From NCBI GenBank assembly GCA_963780865.1, contig CAWADT010000001.1, positions 62,001 to 126,000 of the forward strand: a stretch of 64,000 nucleotides of DNA. The letters are read 5' to 3'. Below are positions 34,515-43,647 of the stretch, one piece after another (position 1 is the stretch's first letter; the number at the start of each line of letters is the position of its first letter). Below the pieces are notes generated by a model, which saw only the letters and a list, made by a program, of their open reading frames with translations, was not told the DNA's origin and did not search any database. A program made the position numbers and the translations under genes. Source of the stretch: FEN-1073 sp963780865. Its GTDB lineage: Bacteria > Chloroflexota > Anaerolineae > Anaerolineales > RBG-16-64-43.

Positions 34515-35860
34515 CCCTTCGAGATCTGCCTTCGATCGATTCCCTCCTCCATCGTCCCGAAATTGAATCCCGGCTGGGAGAATACGGCCGGGAGCTGACG
34601 CTGTACGCCGCGCGGACGGTGCTCGAGAGGTTGCGCGCCGAAATCCGCGCGGCGCCTACCGTTCCCCCGCTCAATGAAATCGTCAGCCGGATCCTCAACT
34701 TTCTGGACGAGGCGACAGCCACCTCCCTGCGGGAAGTGATCAACGCAACCGGGGTGATCCTGCATACCAATCTCGGCCGGGCGCCGCTGAGCCGGGCGGC
34801 GCTGGACGCGATGATCCGGGTCGGGAAGGGCTACTCCACGCTGGAATACGACCGGACGGCGGGGGAACGCGGCGGCCGCGCGCCGCAGGTGGAGCGATTG
34901 CTGCGGCTGCTGACAGGCGCGGAAGCGGCGCTGGCGGTGAACAACAACGCCGCCGCGGTGCTGCTCGCGCTCTCTTCCCTCGCCAAGCGCAAGGAAGTGC
35001 TGATCTCGCGCTCGCAACTGGTGGAAATCGGCGGCGGCTTCCGCATCCCGGACGTGCTGCGGCAGTCGGGGGCGAAGCTGGTCGAGGTGGGCACCACCAA
35101 CCGCACCCGCCGCCGGGATTACGAGGAAGCCATCACGCCGCGGACGGCGATGATCCTGCGCGCCCATTCTTCGAACTTCCGCATCATTGGTTTTACCGCC
35201 GAGCCCGGGATAGGGGAACTGGCGGAGATCGGTGCCCGGCACGGCCTGCCCGTGGTGGACGACCTCGGTTCCGGCGCGCTGCTGGACACCGCCCGCTTCG
35301 GGCTGGGGCACGAGCCGATGGTCCAGGAAAGCCTGGCCTCCGGCGCGGCGCTGACGCTCTTCTCGGGCGATAAGCTCCTGGGCGGGCCGCAGGCGGGAAT
35401 CCTGGCCGGGAGGGCCGAACTCGTGGCGAAGGCGAGGGAACATCCGCTCGCGCGCGCCGTGCGCGCCGATAAATTCACCCTGGCCGCGCTCGAAGCGACG
35501 CTGATCCACTACCTGCGCGGAGAGGCCGAGCGCGAGGTGCCGGTCTGGCGGATGATCGCCGCGCCGGCGGGGGAACTCGAGGAACAGGCGCGAAGATGGG
35601 CGCAGCGGATCGGGCGCGGCGAGGTGGTGGAAACCCGATCGACCGTGGGAGGCGGCAGCCTCCCGGAAGAAACGCTTCCCACCTGGGCGCTCGCGCTGGA
35701 GGTGAGCAAACCGCAGGCGTTCCTGGCCCGGCTGCGGAACGGATCGCCGCCGGTGATCGCGCGCGTGGCGGAGGACCGGGTGCTCCTGGATCCGCGCACG
35801 GTCCTGGAAGGCCAGGATGAACTATTGATCGCGGCCGTCGTCGCGAGCCTCGCCGCGTAA
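34511..35860 (+). CDS. selA: SelA, L-seryl-tRNA(Sec) selenium transferase
   Basis: A 449-residue PLP enzyme that turns seryl-tRNA(Sec) into selenocysteinyl-tRNA(Sec) using selenophosphate. The family start LPSIDSLLHRPEIESRL, the INATGVILHTNLGRAPLS stretch (78-95), the NNNAAAVLLAL stretch and the PLP lysine Lys288 in LFSGDKLLGGPQAG are all present. It indicates that the organism makes selenoproteins. selB, selC and selD are not in the window. The stop at 35860 is followed by a 144-base gap to the aldolase gene. Confidence 0.95.
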   Translation: MTLRDLPSIDSLLHRPEIESRLGEYGRELTLYAARTVLERLRAEIRAAPTVPPLNEIVSRILNFLDEATATSLREVINATGVILHTNLGRAPLSRAALDAMIRVGKGYSTLEYDRTAGERGGRAPQVERLLRLLTGAEAALAVNNNAAAVLLALSSLAKRKEVLISRSQLVEIGGGFRIPDVLRQSGAKLVEVGTTNRTRRRDYEEAITPRTAMILRAHSSNFRIIGFTAEPGIGELAEIGARHGLPVVDDLGSGALLDTARFGLGHEPMVQESLASGAALTLFSGDKLLGGPQAGILAGRAELVAKAREHPLARAVRADKFTLAALEATLIHYLRGEAEREVPVWRMIAAPAGELEEQARRWAQRIGRGEVVETRSTVGGGSLPEETLPTWALALEVSKPQAFLARLRNGSPPVIARVAEDRVLLDPRTVLEGQDELLIAAVVASLAA

Positions 35861-35962
35861 GCCGCTTCGCTCCGAATCATTTTTCACCGAGCTTCGCCCG
35901 GGGAACGGATCCGCCAGGGATCGGCCCCGGGTTTTATTATTCCCCGCGCCGTCGAAAGCGGC

Positions 35963-35989
35963 TATAATCCGGTACTTTGTTTTTGTACC
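35963..35989 (+). promoter_or_regulatory. -10 element and small hairpin before the aldolase gene
   Basis: TATAAT at 35963-35968, then GGTAC...GTACC (35971-35989) in the short leader, then GGAAGGAG before the ATG at 36005. Confidence 0.45.
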
Positions 35990-36004
35990 CGGAAGGAGAA
36001 CGGC

Positions 36005-37006
36005 ATGACGAAAAAAGCGGGAGCGGCCTGGACGGACAAGAAGGGGACCTGGCTTACCTACCGGCCGGATATCAAAGTGCTGGATTGCACCATCCGCGAC
36101 GGCGGGCTGGTCAATAATTCCCAGTTTACCGACGAGTTCGTCCGGGCGGTGTACCAGGCGCTGGCGGCCGCCGGCGTGGATTACATGGAAATCGGCTACA
36201 AAGGCGACCGCAAGATTTACCTGCCGGCGGAATACGGCTGCTGGAAGCATTGCCACGAGGACGACGTCCGCCGGATCGTCGGGGAAAACAAGACGGGCAT
36301 GAAGCTTTCGGTCATGGCGGACGCCGAGCGGACCGATTACCACGAGGACATCATCCCCAAAGACCAGAGCGTGCTGGACATGATCCGCGTGGCCACCTAC
36401 ATCCACCAGATTCCCACCGCGGTGGATATGATCAAGGCCGCGCACGACAAGGGCTATGAGACCACGCTGAACCTGATGTCGGTCTCGGTCGTGCCCGACC
36501 ACGAATTGGACGAGGCGCTGGAAATCCTTTCCAAAACGGAAGTGGGCGTGCTGTACATCGTGGACAGTTTCGGCGCGCTGTATTCCGAGGAAATCCAGGC
36601 CCTGACGCGCAAGTTCGTGGATTTCGCCAAGGCTTCCGGAAAAAAAGTGGGGATTCACACCCACAACAACCAGCAGCTGGCGTACGCCAACACGATCGAA
36701 TCGCTGATCCTGGGCGCGAGCTACCTGGATTCCACGATCATGGGGCTGGGCCGGGGCGCCGGCAATTGCGCCACGGAACTCCTCCTGGGATTCCTGAAAA
36801 ATCCGAAATTCCACATCCGGCCGCTCCTGCAGTGCATCCAGGAGCATTTCCTGCCGCTGCGCGAGAAAATCTTCTGGGGTTACGACATCCCCCTGATGAT
36901 CACCGGGCAGCTGAACATGCACCCGCGCAGCGCCATCGCCTTTCTGGACGGGACGAACAGCAAGGATTTTCTCGGTTTTTACGATTCGGTAGTGGAAGAG
37001 GAGTAG
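36005..37006 (+). CDS. HMGL-like aldolase family protein
   Basis: A 333-residue TIM-barrel protein of the family that includes HMG-CoA lyase, isopropylmalate synthase and 4-hydroxy-2-oxovalerate aldolase. The catalytic start LDCTIRDGGLVN (Arg-Asp pair and metal Asp) is at about residues 26-37, and the metal-binding HTHNNQQLA motif is near 219-227. It is closest in layout to 4-hydroxy-2-oxovalerate aldolases but lacks their communication domain and any acylating dehydrogenase partner nearby. A role in side-chain or polysaccharide precursor synthesis is possible. GGAAGGAG gives a strong ribosome binding site. Confidence 0.8.
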   Translation: MTKKAGAAWTDKKGTWLTYRPDIKVLDCTIRDGGLVNNSQFTDEFVRAVYQALAAAGVDYMEIGYKGDRKIYLPAEYGCWKHCHEDDVRRIVGENKTGMKLSVMADAERTDYHEDIIPKDQSVLDMIRVATYIHQIPTAVDMIKAAHDKGYETTLNLMSVSVVPDHELDEALEILSKTEVGVLYIVDSFGALYSEEIQALTRKFVDFAKASGKKVGIHTHNNQQLAYANTIESLILGASYLDSTIMGLGRGAGNCATELLLGFLKNPKFHIRPLLQCIQEHFLPLREKIFWGYDIPLMITGQLNMHPRSAIAFLDGTNSKDFLGFYDSVVEEE

Positions 37007-37039
37007 GCGCGGTTTCCCCCGCCGGAAAAAAAATATTAA

Positions 37040-37191
37040 TAGGATGTTGAAAAACTCAATACATGCTGGTGTCATCTTCACGGTTATAAACCATCCCCCC
37101 TCACTCCCCCCATTTTCCAAGAGAAAATGGAGGGATGAAAGGGGGGCAGGTGTGTCTGGCTAGAACAAAGTCAACGTTTTTCAATAGCCTC
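37040..37191. mobile_element. Miniature element, IS5-type ends, decayed
   Basis: Left end AGGATGTTGAAAAAC (37041-37055) and right end GTTTTTCAATAGCCT (37176-37190) are inverted repeats of the same family as 20640-20800. It is flanked by TTAA (37036-37039) and TTTA (37192-37195). The interior contains an inverted CCCCCC/GGGGGG-rich dyad around ATTTTCC...GGAAAAT. It abuts the next element. Confidence 0.6.
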
Positions 37192-37202
37192 TTTAGGAAT
37201 AA

Positions 37203-37362
37203 GCAACTCCTCGGGCCGGGGAAAACGTACGCCGAACCATAAAAAAATCCGAAATCACCGAAAAATTTTCCTGGGTGAAAAAGCACGGCTAATGTTTTTC
37301 AGAGCATTCGGATCTTTTCGGCGTAATCCGTGTACAAAGGTGGAAGCCGCGCTGAGTGATAC
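37203..37362. mobile_element. Miniature element with 8-bp target duplication (GTAAC-type ends)
   Basis: A 160-bp noncoding element with ends GCAACTCCTCGGG and, inverted, GTATCACTCAGCG. It is flanked by AGGAATAA (37195-37202) and AAGAATAA (37363-37370), a 7/8 match. The interior holds AAACGTACGCCGAA and CGTGTACAAAGG, also seen in the copies at 62282-62444 and 58838-59060. Together with the element at 37040 it fills the 397-base gap between the aldolase gene and eccC. Confidence 0.7.
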
Positions 37363-37403
37363 AAGAATAATTTGGAGGACGTGAGAGCTCTTCCCGCGCG
37401 GGT

Positions 37404-40400
37404 TCAATCCGGCCAGGATGGTTTTTTGATATTGCTGTTTTCGGCCCGGATTTTTTCTACCCGCTCCTGCAGGCAATCCGCGGGCTTCCTTCCCTCCTCC
37501 CAATACATGAAGTTCTGATAGATCCGGGTCTCGCCCCGGTGTATAAAATATCCCCGCCCAGGCGGCAGGCCCGCCATCGGCTGATAAGGGGGCGATTTGG
37601 CGTTGTTGAATTGATCGATCGCGGCGTTGCCGGAAAAGAGCAGCCCGCAGCCCATCTTGCGGGCCTTCTTCATCAGTTCGTCGTCATAATCCTTGGGCAG
37701 ATCGGTGCCATTGCCGGCGACGATCGCGGAAAGCCCCGCTTCGCCTCCGACGGTGAGGCATTCCGCGAGCAGCTTGCCCACCCCTTCGCAGCGCAGCGCG
37801 AGCCGGTCGTAATCGTCGATGAGCAGAACGTAGGCGGGGTTGCCGGCGAGGAACGCCTCCCGGTCGAATCGGTCCGGATTTTTTTGAAACGCCTCTTCGA
37901 GCGCCGAAGCCCGCTTGTGCATCGCGTCGGAAAGCCGTTTCAAACAAGGCTCGACCTCGGATTGGTTGTTGACGAACTCCAAAAGGTGGGGAAGGTTTTT
38001 CAACGGCAGCAGGGTGCGCGCGTGAAAATCGATGGCGAGGAACTGGAGATCCTTGGGGGAATAGTTTTCCGCCAGCCCCAGCGCCCAGGTGAGCAGAGCG
38101 GTGGTCTTGCCGGATTGCCCGGCGGAGCTCGTGACCAGGAAGACCGGGCCGTCTTCCTCCAGCTTCATCCCCAATGGCAGAAGGGTTTCGAAATCTTTTC
38201 CCTGGGCGCAAGCGTGCGGCCGGGGAGCCTTGGGCGGACGCGCGCTTTTGGGGAGCGCCACGGAGTAAGGGAGGCTTTCAATGGCCTGAGGCTTCGGGCC
38301 TTTCCAGGCGCGCTGCATTGTTTCGCCCAGGTTCAGCAGTTGTTCCATCTGCTCCTGTTCGCTCGCGCCCTCCATTGGAAGCGCCGCCTGGAACTCGATC
38401 GGCGGGGTGCCGCGCAGGAAGCCCCTTCCGGGGCGCGGCGGCCGACCGACGTCTTCCTGCAGCCGGGCTTCCCCGATCAATCCGACGATCCCGAAATATT
38501 CCGTCTGGCTGGATTGGTGCAGGGTGGCCTGGGCGTGGACATTGGAATATAAATCCGCCGGCAAATCCGCGGGGAGATACGTGGCCGCCGCCAGATGAAT
38601 CCCGCTCGATCCGCTGCCGCCCGCCAGCGAGGCGATTTCATTGACGAATTCCACCGGGAAGACGCGTTTGAGGCCCAGGAAGTTGTCGATAAAGAGGAAC
38701 AACTCCGGCAGGGATTCCGCGCCCGCCTGGCGGTTGTAGTCTGCGATGGTCCCGACGCTCTTGCGGCGGAAGAGATCGTTGCGCCGTTTCAGTTCGGTCT
38801 GCGCAAACCGCAGCAGCCGCTCGGCCCGCTCCGTCTCGAAACGCGTAATCACCGAACCGACGTGCGGGAACGCCTCGAGCGCGCGCAGGTGGGATTGGCC
38901 GCCAAAATCCAAAATGTAGATTTGCACCTGCGCCGGGGAATACATTCTCGCGATGGACACCGCCAGCGTTTTTAGGAGCGTGGTCTTGCCGGAGGCGGCC
39001 GATCCGAAAATCAGAAAATGTCCGCCGCCTTCTTCCAAAGAGAGTTGAAACAGCGGCTGCTCTTGTTTCTGGGGAATGTCGCACACTCCCAGGGCCGGAT
39101 CGGTCATGCCGCCCTCTTCCTCGGGCGCTTCCCACTTCCGGCACGGGTGCCAGGCGCTGCCATTCCATCCGCCGGTGAAATTCTCCTGGAAAATCGAAGG
39201 CAGGCAGAGCCGGTCCGGCAACGGGTCCGACCAGACCGGATCCGGTTTGCGAAGGTTCAGGTTCTTCATCGCCGCGTTCAGCCGGTCGACAATCGCATTG
39301 GCCTCGGTGATTTGCACATCCCCGGGTTTTCCCGAAGGATCGCCGACGCGGGAATGGGGAACGGCGAGCATTTCCTTGCGGCCGCCGGGATGGACCACCA
39401 GCAGTTGATCCGGCCGCTTCTCGGCGCCGTCGCCCCGATACTTCCCGCCGCAGTAGGCGATCTGCACCAGCTGGCGGCCGCTCGAATAGAAATACGCCCG
39501 GCCGCGCACCAGACTGATGGCATCCGGGATGCCGATCATCTGCATGCTGTCGTCCGGCTGGCTGGTGCGCAGGCAGACCCGGAAATTCGAGTTTTGCAGA
39601 ATTTGCGGGTCGATGGCGGACTGGATGTTCTGGGTGGCCAAAATCAGATGCACGCCGAGCGAGCGCCCCAGCCGCGCGATGCTGATCAGGCGCTTGCTTT
39701 CCTCGGGATGGCGGTTCTTGAATTCGGCGAACTCGTCGAAGACAATGACCAAATGCGGCAACGGCTGTTTGATGCGCATCGTCCGGTAATCGTCCACGTG
39801 GGAACGCCCGAAACGGAAGATGGACCGCGCCCGCTCGAGGATCCGCTTGCGCCGTTCGAGTTCTCCTCCCAGCGCCAGGAGCACCCGCTCGGCGTACGAC
39901 GCATGGGATTCGATGTCGGTCATCACCCCGACGGTGTGCGGCAGCTTGGCCAGTTCGTTGAAGGCGGCCCCGCCTTTGTAGTCCACCAACGCGAAATTTA
40001 AATCATAGGGATGGCAGGTGACGGCCAGGGCCAGGATCAGGGTTTTGAGGACTTCGCTCTTTCCGGATCCCGTCATGCCGCCCAGCAGCCCGTGCGGCCC
40101 GTGAGAGCCGTCCTGGTCGCGCAGATCGAAGATGAATTCCGACGTGGCGGAGGTCTTCCCGATCGGCGATTGCAAAAAACCGAACGGCGAGCCGTCGTTC
40201 CACCACTTCTCGATCGGCAGGTCCTCCACCTTGGAAACTTCCAGTATTTGCAGGAAGGTCACCATCGAGGGAGGCTGGCTCAGATCTTCCTTCTCGGCCC
40301 AATCCACGCGGGATAGGGCCCGGGCGATCGATTCGGCGTCGGCCGGGCTGCAGAAGTCCGGTTTGCAGTCGATGCGGACGCTTTCCAAACCGCATTCTTT

Positions 40401-41534
40401 GTAGGAAAGATTCCCCTGATGGATCGTGACGATCGCGCCGCACTCCCCGGGAATCTTTGCGGGGTCTTCGGTTAAATAGAGCGCGTACACCCCGAGGGCT
40501 TTGCCGGATTTCAGCAGCAGCTCGATCCCCGGGTGCGAAAATTCCAGCGGAAAGGAATCCAGCACCACCACGAGGCAGGGGAGCGGCGGGGTTTTGGAGG
40601 CGCTTTCGCCGGCGACCATCTTGCGCGCCTCCAGGATCTGCTCGCGGCGTTTGAGCTCCGTCTCCAGTTCCAGGAACACTTTGCAGGAATTCGGGTCGGA
40701 GAACCGAACTTTGGCGTTTCCCCAGTCGATGGCTTTCGAAGCGTGCGGCAGCAATCCCAGCCAGCCCCATTCCTTCAGATAATCGGGTTCGCCGAAGGCG
40801 GCCACTTGCAGTTCGGAAAACCAGTGGTGCGTGGCCAGGTGGCAAAGGATCGAACGCGCCACGCTCGTCGTCTCGGCGCGCTTTCCGCCAATCCCGATGG
40901 GGCCGGTGAACGCCAGCCGCGCGGTGATCGGAACGTCCGGCACGCGCGCGAACTTCTCGGGGAGCGTTTTGGCGAACTCCACTTCCTTCGACAGCTCCGC
41001 CGGCGGTTTATTGAAATCCGCCGGGGAAATGGCGATGGTGGTGTGAAGATAGCCGATCCCCAGCCGCGGCATGAGAAAGTCCGGATCGCTTGGGCGGCGT
41101 TCCCCCAGCTGCGGGTCGCGCTCCGTCGCCATGCGCAGACACTCACCCAAATCCGGATTCGTGGCGCGCATGGCCGTCTGTTCGCGCTCGCGCAGGGAAT
41201 ACAACTGGTTTTCGGTTTTCTGCAGCTGCTGGGCGTACTCTTGCTTGCCTTTGGCGAGCTTTTCCGTGAATTCCTTCTTCTGATTGCGGAAGGTCACGTA
41301 GGTGACCACGTACCCGGCCGCCATCATCGGCAGGAACATCAGCATGGATAATCCGCCTCCGCCCCCGACCACCACGACCATCAAAACCACCATCAAAAGC
41401 ATCCCGCCCACCGGAAGCAGGATGCCCAGCCAGCTGAATGCCCCCGGTTCCTGCGGCAGTTGCGGCGGCGAAGGAATCAAGACGGATTCCTTGGAGAGGG
41501 TGGGTAGAATGCGGGGTGGGCGGTTAAAAGGCAT
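37404..41534 (-). CDS. EccC/EssC-type triple-ATPase of a type VII secretion-like system
   Basis: A 1376-residue FtsK/SpoIIIE-superfamily motor. The N-terminus MPFNRPPRI is the EccC-type start. Two membrane segments at about 32-57 and 62-81 are joined by a GGGGG turn. Three ATPase domains follow. D1 has Walker A GMTGSGKSE (486-494) and Walker B VIVFDEF (596-602) with the catalytic Glu. D2 has Walker A GSAASGKTT (844-852) but FLFIDNF where the Glu should be. D3 has SSAGQSGKTT (1136-1145) and VLLIDDY. This active/degenerate pattern is known for EccC, where D1 powers transport and D3 binds substrates. There is no N-terminal FHA pair as in Firmicutes EssC. I chose ATG 41534; TTG 41540 is also open. 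Confidence 0.92.
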   Translation of the reverse strand: MPFNRPPRILPTLSKESVLIPSPPQLPQEPGAFSWLGILLPVGGMLLMVVLMVVVVGGGGGLSMLMFLPMMAAGYVVTYVTFRNQKKEFTEKLAKGKQEYAQQLQKTENQLYSLREREQTAMRATNPDLGECLRMATERDPQLGERRPSDPDFLMPRLGIGYLHTTIAISPADFNKPPAELSKEVEFAKTLPEKFARVPDVPITARLAFTGPIGIGGKRAETTSVARSILCHLATHHWFSELQVAAFGEPDYLKEWGWLGLLPHASKAIDWGNAKVRFSDPNSCKVFLELETELKRREQILEARKMVAGESASKTPPLPCLVVVLDSFPLEFSHPGIELLLKSGKALGVYALYLTEDPAKIPGECGAIVTIHQGNLSYKECGLESVRIDCKPDFCSPADAESIARALSRVDWAEKEDLSQPPSMVTFLQILEVSKVEDLPIEKWWNDGSPFGFLQSPIGKTSATSEFIFDLRDQDGSHGPHGLLGGMTGSGKSEVLKTLILALAVTCHPYDLNFALVDYKGGAAFNELAKLPHTVGVMTDIESHASYAERVLLALGGELERRKRILERARSIFRFGRSHVDDYRTMRIKQPLPHLVIVFDEFAEFKNRHPEESKRLISIARLGRSLGVHLILATQNIQSAIDPQILQNSNFRVCLRTSQPDDSMQMIGIPDAISLVRGRAYFYSSGRQLVQIAYCGGKYRGDGAEKRPDQLLVVHPGGRKEMLAVPHSRVGDPSGKPGDVQITEANAIVDRLNAAMKNLNLRKPDPVWSDPLPDRLCLPSIFQENFTGGWNGSAWHPCRKWEAPEEEGGMTDPALGVCDIPQKQEQPLFQLSLEEGGGHFLIFGSAASGKTTLLKTLAVSIARMYSPAQVQIYILDFGGQSHLRALEAFPHVGSVITRFETERAERLLRFAQTELKRRNDLFRRKSVGTIADYNRQAGAESLPELFLFIDNFLGLKRVFPVEFVNEIASLAGGSGSSGIHLAAATYLPADLPADLYSNVHAQATLHQSSQTEYFGIVGLIGEARLQEDVGRPPRPGRGFLRGTPPIEFQAALPMEGASEQEQMEQLLNLGETMQRAWKGPKPQAIESLPYSVALPKSARPPKAPRPHACAQGKDFETLLPLGMKLEEDGPVFLVTSSAGQSGKTTALLTWALGLAENYSPKDLQFLAIDFHARTLLPLKNLPHLLEFVNNQSEVEPCLKRLSDAMHKRASALEEAFQKNPDRFDREAFLAGNPAYVLLIDDYDRLALRCEGVGKLLAECLTVGGEAGLSAIVAGNGTDLPKDYDDELMKKARKMGCGLLFSGNAAIDQFNNAKSPPYQPMAGLPPGRGYFIHRGETRIYQNFMYWEEGRKPADCLQERVEKIRAENSNIKKPSWPD

Positions 41535-41592
41535 GGTCAAATAATAAATGCTTTTCGCCTATTCGGCAAAAACGGGGATTCCGGTTTATGTG

Positions 41593-41624
41593 AAAAAAGC
41601 GCCGCAGAATATTCTGCGGCGCTT
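41593..41624 (-). terminator. Perfect palindromic terminator between WXG100 gene and eccC
   Basis: AAGCGCCGCAGAAT (41597-41610) and ATTCTGCGGCGCTT (41611-41624) are perfect arms with no spacer. On the minus strand they are followed by TTTTTT. It lies 19 bases after the WXG100 stop and 59 bases before the ATPase start, on the same transcript direction. Confidence 0.88.
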
Positions 41625-41642
41625 GGTCGATCCGGTCCCGAA

Positions 41643-41918
41643 TTAAATTTTGGTCTCGTCCACCTGGCGGAAGGCGGCGGCTGCCTTCTTGAGGGTGTCG
41701 CCTGCAACTTGCAGGTTTGCGAAAGATTTCATAACCTGCGGATAAATCTCGCTCCACTGTGCAAAAACCTGGTTGGCGAGATTTCCCTTGAATTCACCTT
41801 TCAGCGTTTCGATCATTTGGTTAGCGCGCTTGACGGTCTCTTCCAATTCTTGCTTCTTGTTGATGATGTCTTGCCCGGTCTTCTGGACATTTTCGGGGGT
41901 GACAAGAATCTGTGGCAT
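41643..41918 (-). CDS. WXG100-family type VII secretion target with variant motifs
   Basis: A 91-residue helical protein, the length of ESAT-6-like substrates. Two amphipathic helices flank a turn at residues 41-47 (GEFKGNL), where the usual Trp-x-Gly is Phe43-Lys-Gly45. The C-terminus has FRQVDETKI, with Phe83...Asp87 where the YxxxD/E export signal is expected. Both aromatic positions are thus phenylalanine. A consensus TAAGGAGG precedes the ATG, predicting high expression. It lies directly upstream of the EccC-type ATPase gene, with a terminator between. Membership is judged by size, helix pattern and context. Confidence 0.85.
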   Translation of the reverse strand: MPQILVTPENVQKTGQDIINKKQELEETVKRANQMIETLKGEFKGNLANQVFAQWSEIYPQVMKSFANLQVAGDTLKKAAAAFRQVDETKI

Positions 41919-42927
41919 GGTTCCTCCTTAGGGTTTTTTGAATTCGCGGTATCACGTTTTGATGGTGTTGCAGCTTGCATTGATTTAATATTTCTCTTTG
42001 CCGGGTCGGTCCCGGCCCGTGGTTTGCGGTGAATCGATGAATGGAATATCTGCCCCCTTTCTATCATTCCAAGACGAACGGTGAAACGCACCGCTCGACC
42101 CCCTGTCGGAGCGCATCGTTCCACCGTGTACTCGTAAACCTCATCCGAATGCATAACCCGTTTCATCCCGTCTTTTTCTACGACGAATCCAGCTTACCGG
42201 CACAAGTATGCCTGAGGGATTTAAATAAATTTCCAGTCGCAGCGATCGGGCGTGCCTTTATCATCCGCCCCGAACTCCACCCGGGACCGCGATCCGTTTT
42301 GGCCCGGCCCTGGATAGCAATTGCACGCTGGAAGGAGAAGCGAGCCGGTCCAATCCCTGTGGAAAGCAAGATTCGCAATCCTATTGGGGGAATGAACGCA
42401 AACAGGCAAAGAAAATCCGCCTTCCGCGGGATGGCTTTGTTTTATATGGATTGAACTTCGACGCGGCTGAAGCAATTTAACCCCCATTGCGTATGGATCA
42501 ATATACGGTAGATTTCCCGATTTGTCAATCTCTGTTTCTCGAATGTGCGCCCAAGCTTGGCGGTAAGCAGAGCAAATCAATCCAAATTATATCTCGATGG
42601 ATATCTTGAAATCGGAAAATCCATGCCGGATGGAAAACTCTTCTGCGTTTCGGTGTATGTTTTCCCCGACCTGAGTATTTACAAAAAAGGATGATGAAGA
42701 GATTCAGATCCATTTTGCAATCGCCGGTTCCGAACCAAAAAGGATTTCCTTCAACGACTCGGGGATACGTCGGGTTCCGGGTGATTGACCAGAATGGTTA
42801 TTTTCGAATATACGAGTAAGATCTCGTTAATTCATTGCAACAGTCTTTACACCAAATCGATAGTTCGCTTTGGGCGGCGGGGATGAAAGACGGCCGGGTG
42901 GAAGGTATTCCGGAATGTGTTCCGGTA
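41919..42927. other. 1-kb intergenic region inside the type VII-like locus
   Basis: No convincing gene on either strand. A 137-residue frame at 42041-42454 has biased composition and no family look. The part at 42600-42690 is a decayed copy of the element seen at 58970-59060 (shared TTTCGGTGTATGTTTTCCCC). The divergent WXG100 and FHA genes must be controlled from here, but apart from TATAAT at 42928-42933 no strong promoter was recognised. Confidence 0.5.
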
Positions 42928-42933
42928 TATAAT
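42928..42933 (+). promoter_or_regulatory. -10 element of the FHA gene
   Basis: TATAAT 24 bases before the ATG at 42957, within GGTATATAATC. No good -35; an imperfect dyad TATTCCGGAATGTGTTCCGG lies just upstream and could be an operator. Confidence 0.45.
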
Positions 42934-42956
42934 CTTATTTTCTGGAGGGGAAAACC

Positions 42957-43637
42957 ATGACCCAACGACTTTTCGTCACACTCGGGAGCCGGGAGCGGAA
43001 GGACCGGGTGCTGCTGGAAATGCCCGGCGACCAGCCGGTGCAGAGGATGATCCAAGACCTGGCGCAGGTGGTCGGCTGGAAAGAATTCGAAGACACCCCG
43101 CCGGACGCTTTGTGCCTGGAAACCGAAGCAGGGGAGAAGGTCCCGGAGAATCAGACGCTTGCGGAAGCGGGGATATCCAGTTCCGATTTGCTGTTCCTCG
43201 CGTCGAAAGAGCCGCAAACTTCACCAGCGAGCAAAAAGGCGGAGGAAGGGGAACCGAAAACCGCGGAGACGACGAGCGGTAAACCTTCGGTCTCCGAGCA
43301 GGTACTTGAAATCCTGCGCCAGCCCCGCCTGGAAGGTCCGCGCGGTCTGGTGTTTCTCATCGGAAAGCCCATCAGCGTGATCGGACGGTCCGGGAAGGGG
43401 GCCGCCCCGGATATCGACCTCTCGGAATGGGATCCCAAGATGATCTCGTCCCGGAAGCACGCCGTGATCGAAAGCACCAAGGATGGTTTTGTTTTACAGC
43501 CGGAAAAAACCACCAACAGCACGTTCGTCAACGGGGTCGAGGTTCCCGCGGGGGAATCCAGAATCCTTCGCGGCGGCGACAAGATCCAATTTGGATTTCA
43601 GGGTTTGGAGCTGGTGTTTCAGGACGCGGAGAAATAA
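42957..43637 (+). CDS. Ubiquitin-like (YukD/EsaB) and FHA domain fusion
   Basis: A 226-residue cytosolic protein. Residues 3-82 have the beta-grasp pattern of YukD/EsaB: a beta hairpin, the helix PVQRMIQDLAQVVGW, then LCLETEAGEKVPENQTLAEAGISSSDLLFL. A charged linker follows (85-115). Residues 128-224 are an FHA domain with the phosphothreonine-binding residues G143-R144-S145, S165-R166-x-H168 and N187...VNG (191-193). YukD-like proteins and FHA domains are both type VII parts, usually on separate proteins or, for FHA, on EssC. It is divergent from the WXG100 gene. GGAGG precedes the ATG. Confidence 0.85.
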   Translation: MTQRLFVTLGSRERKDRVLLEMPGDQPVQRMIQDLAQVVGWKEFEDTPPDALCLETEAGEKVPENQTLAEAGISSSDLLFLASKEPQTSPASKKAEEGEPKTAETTSGKPSVSEQVLEILRQPRLEGPRGLVFLIGKPISVIGRSGKGAAPDIDLSEWDPKMISSRKHAVIESTKDGFVLQPEKTTNSTFVNGVEVPAGESRILRGGDKIQFGFQGLELVFQDAEK

Positions 43638-43647
43638 TTCTCCCTAA

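Noticed and set aside
42041..42454. 137-residue frame in the gap of the type VII-like locus
   Set aside because: No ribosome binding site, no recognisable family, and mixed composition; might deserve a search but cannot be supported.
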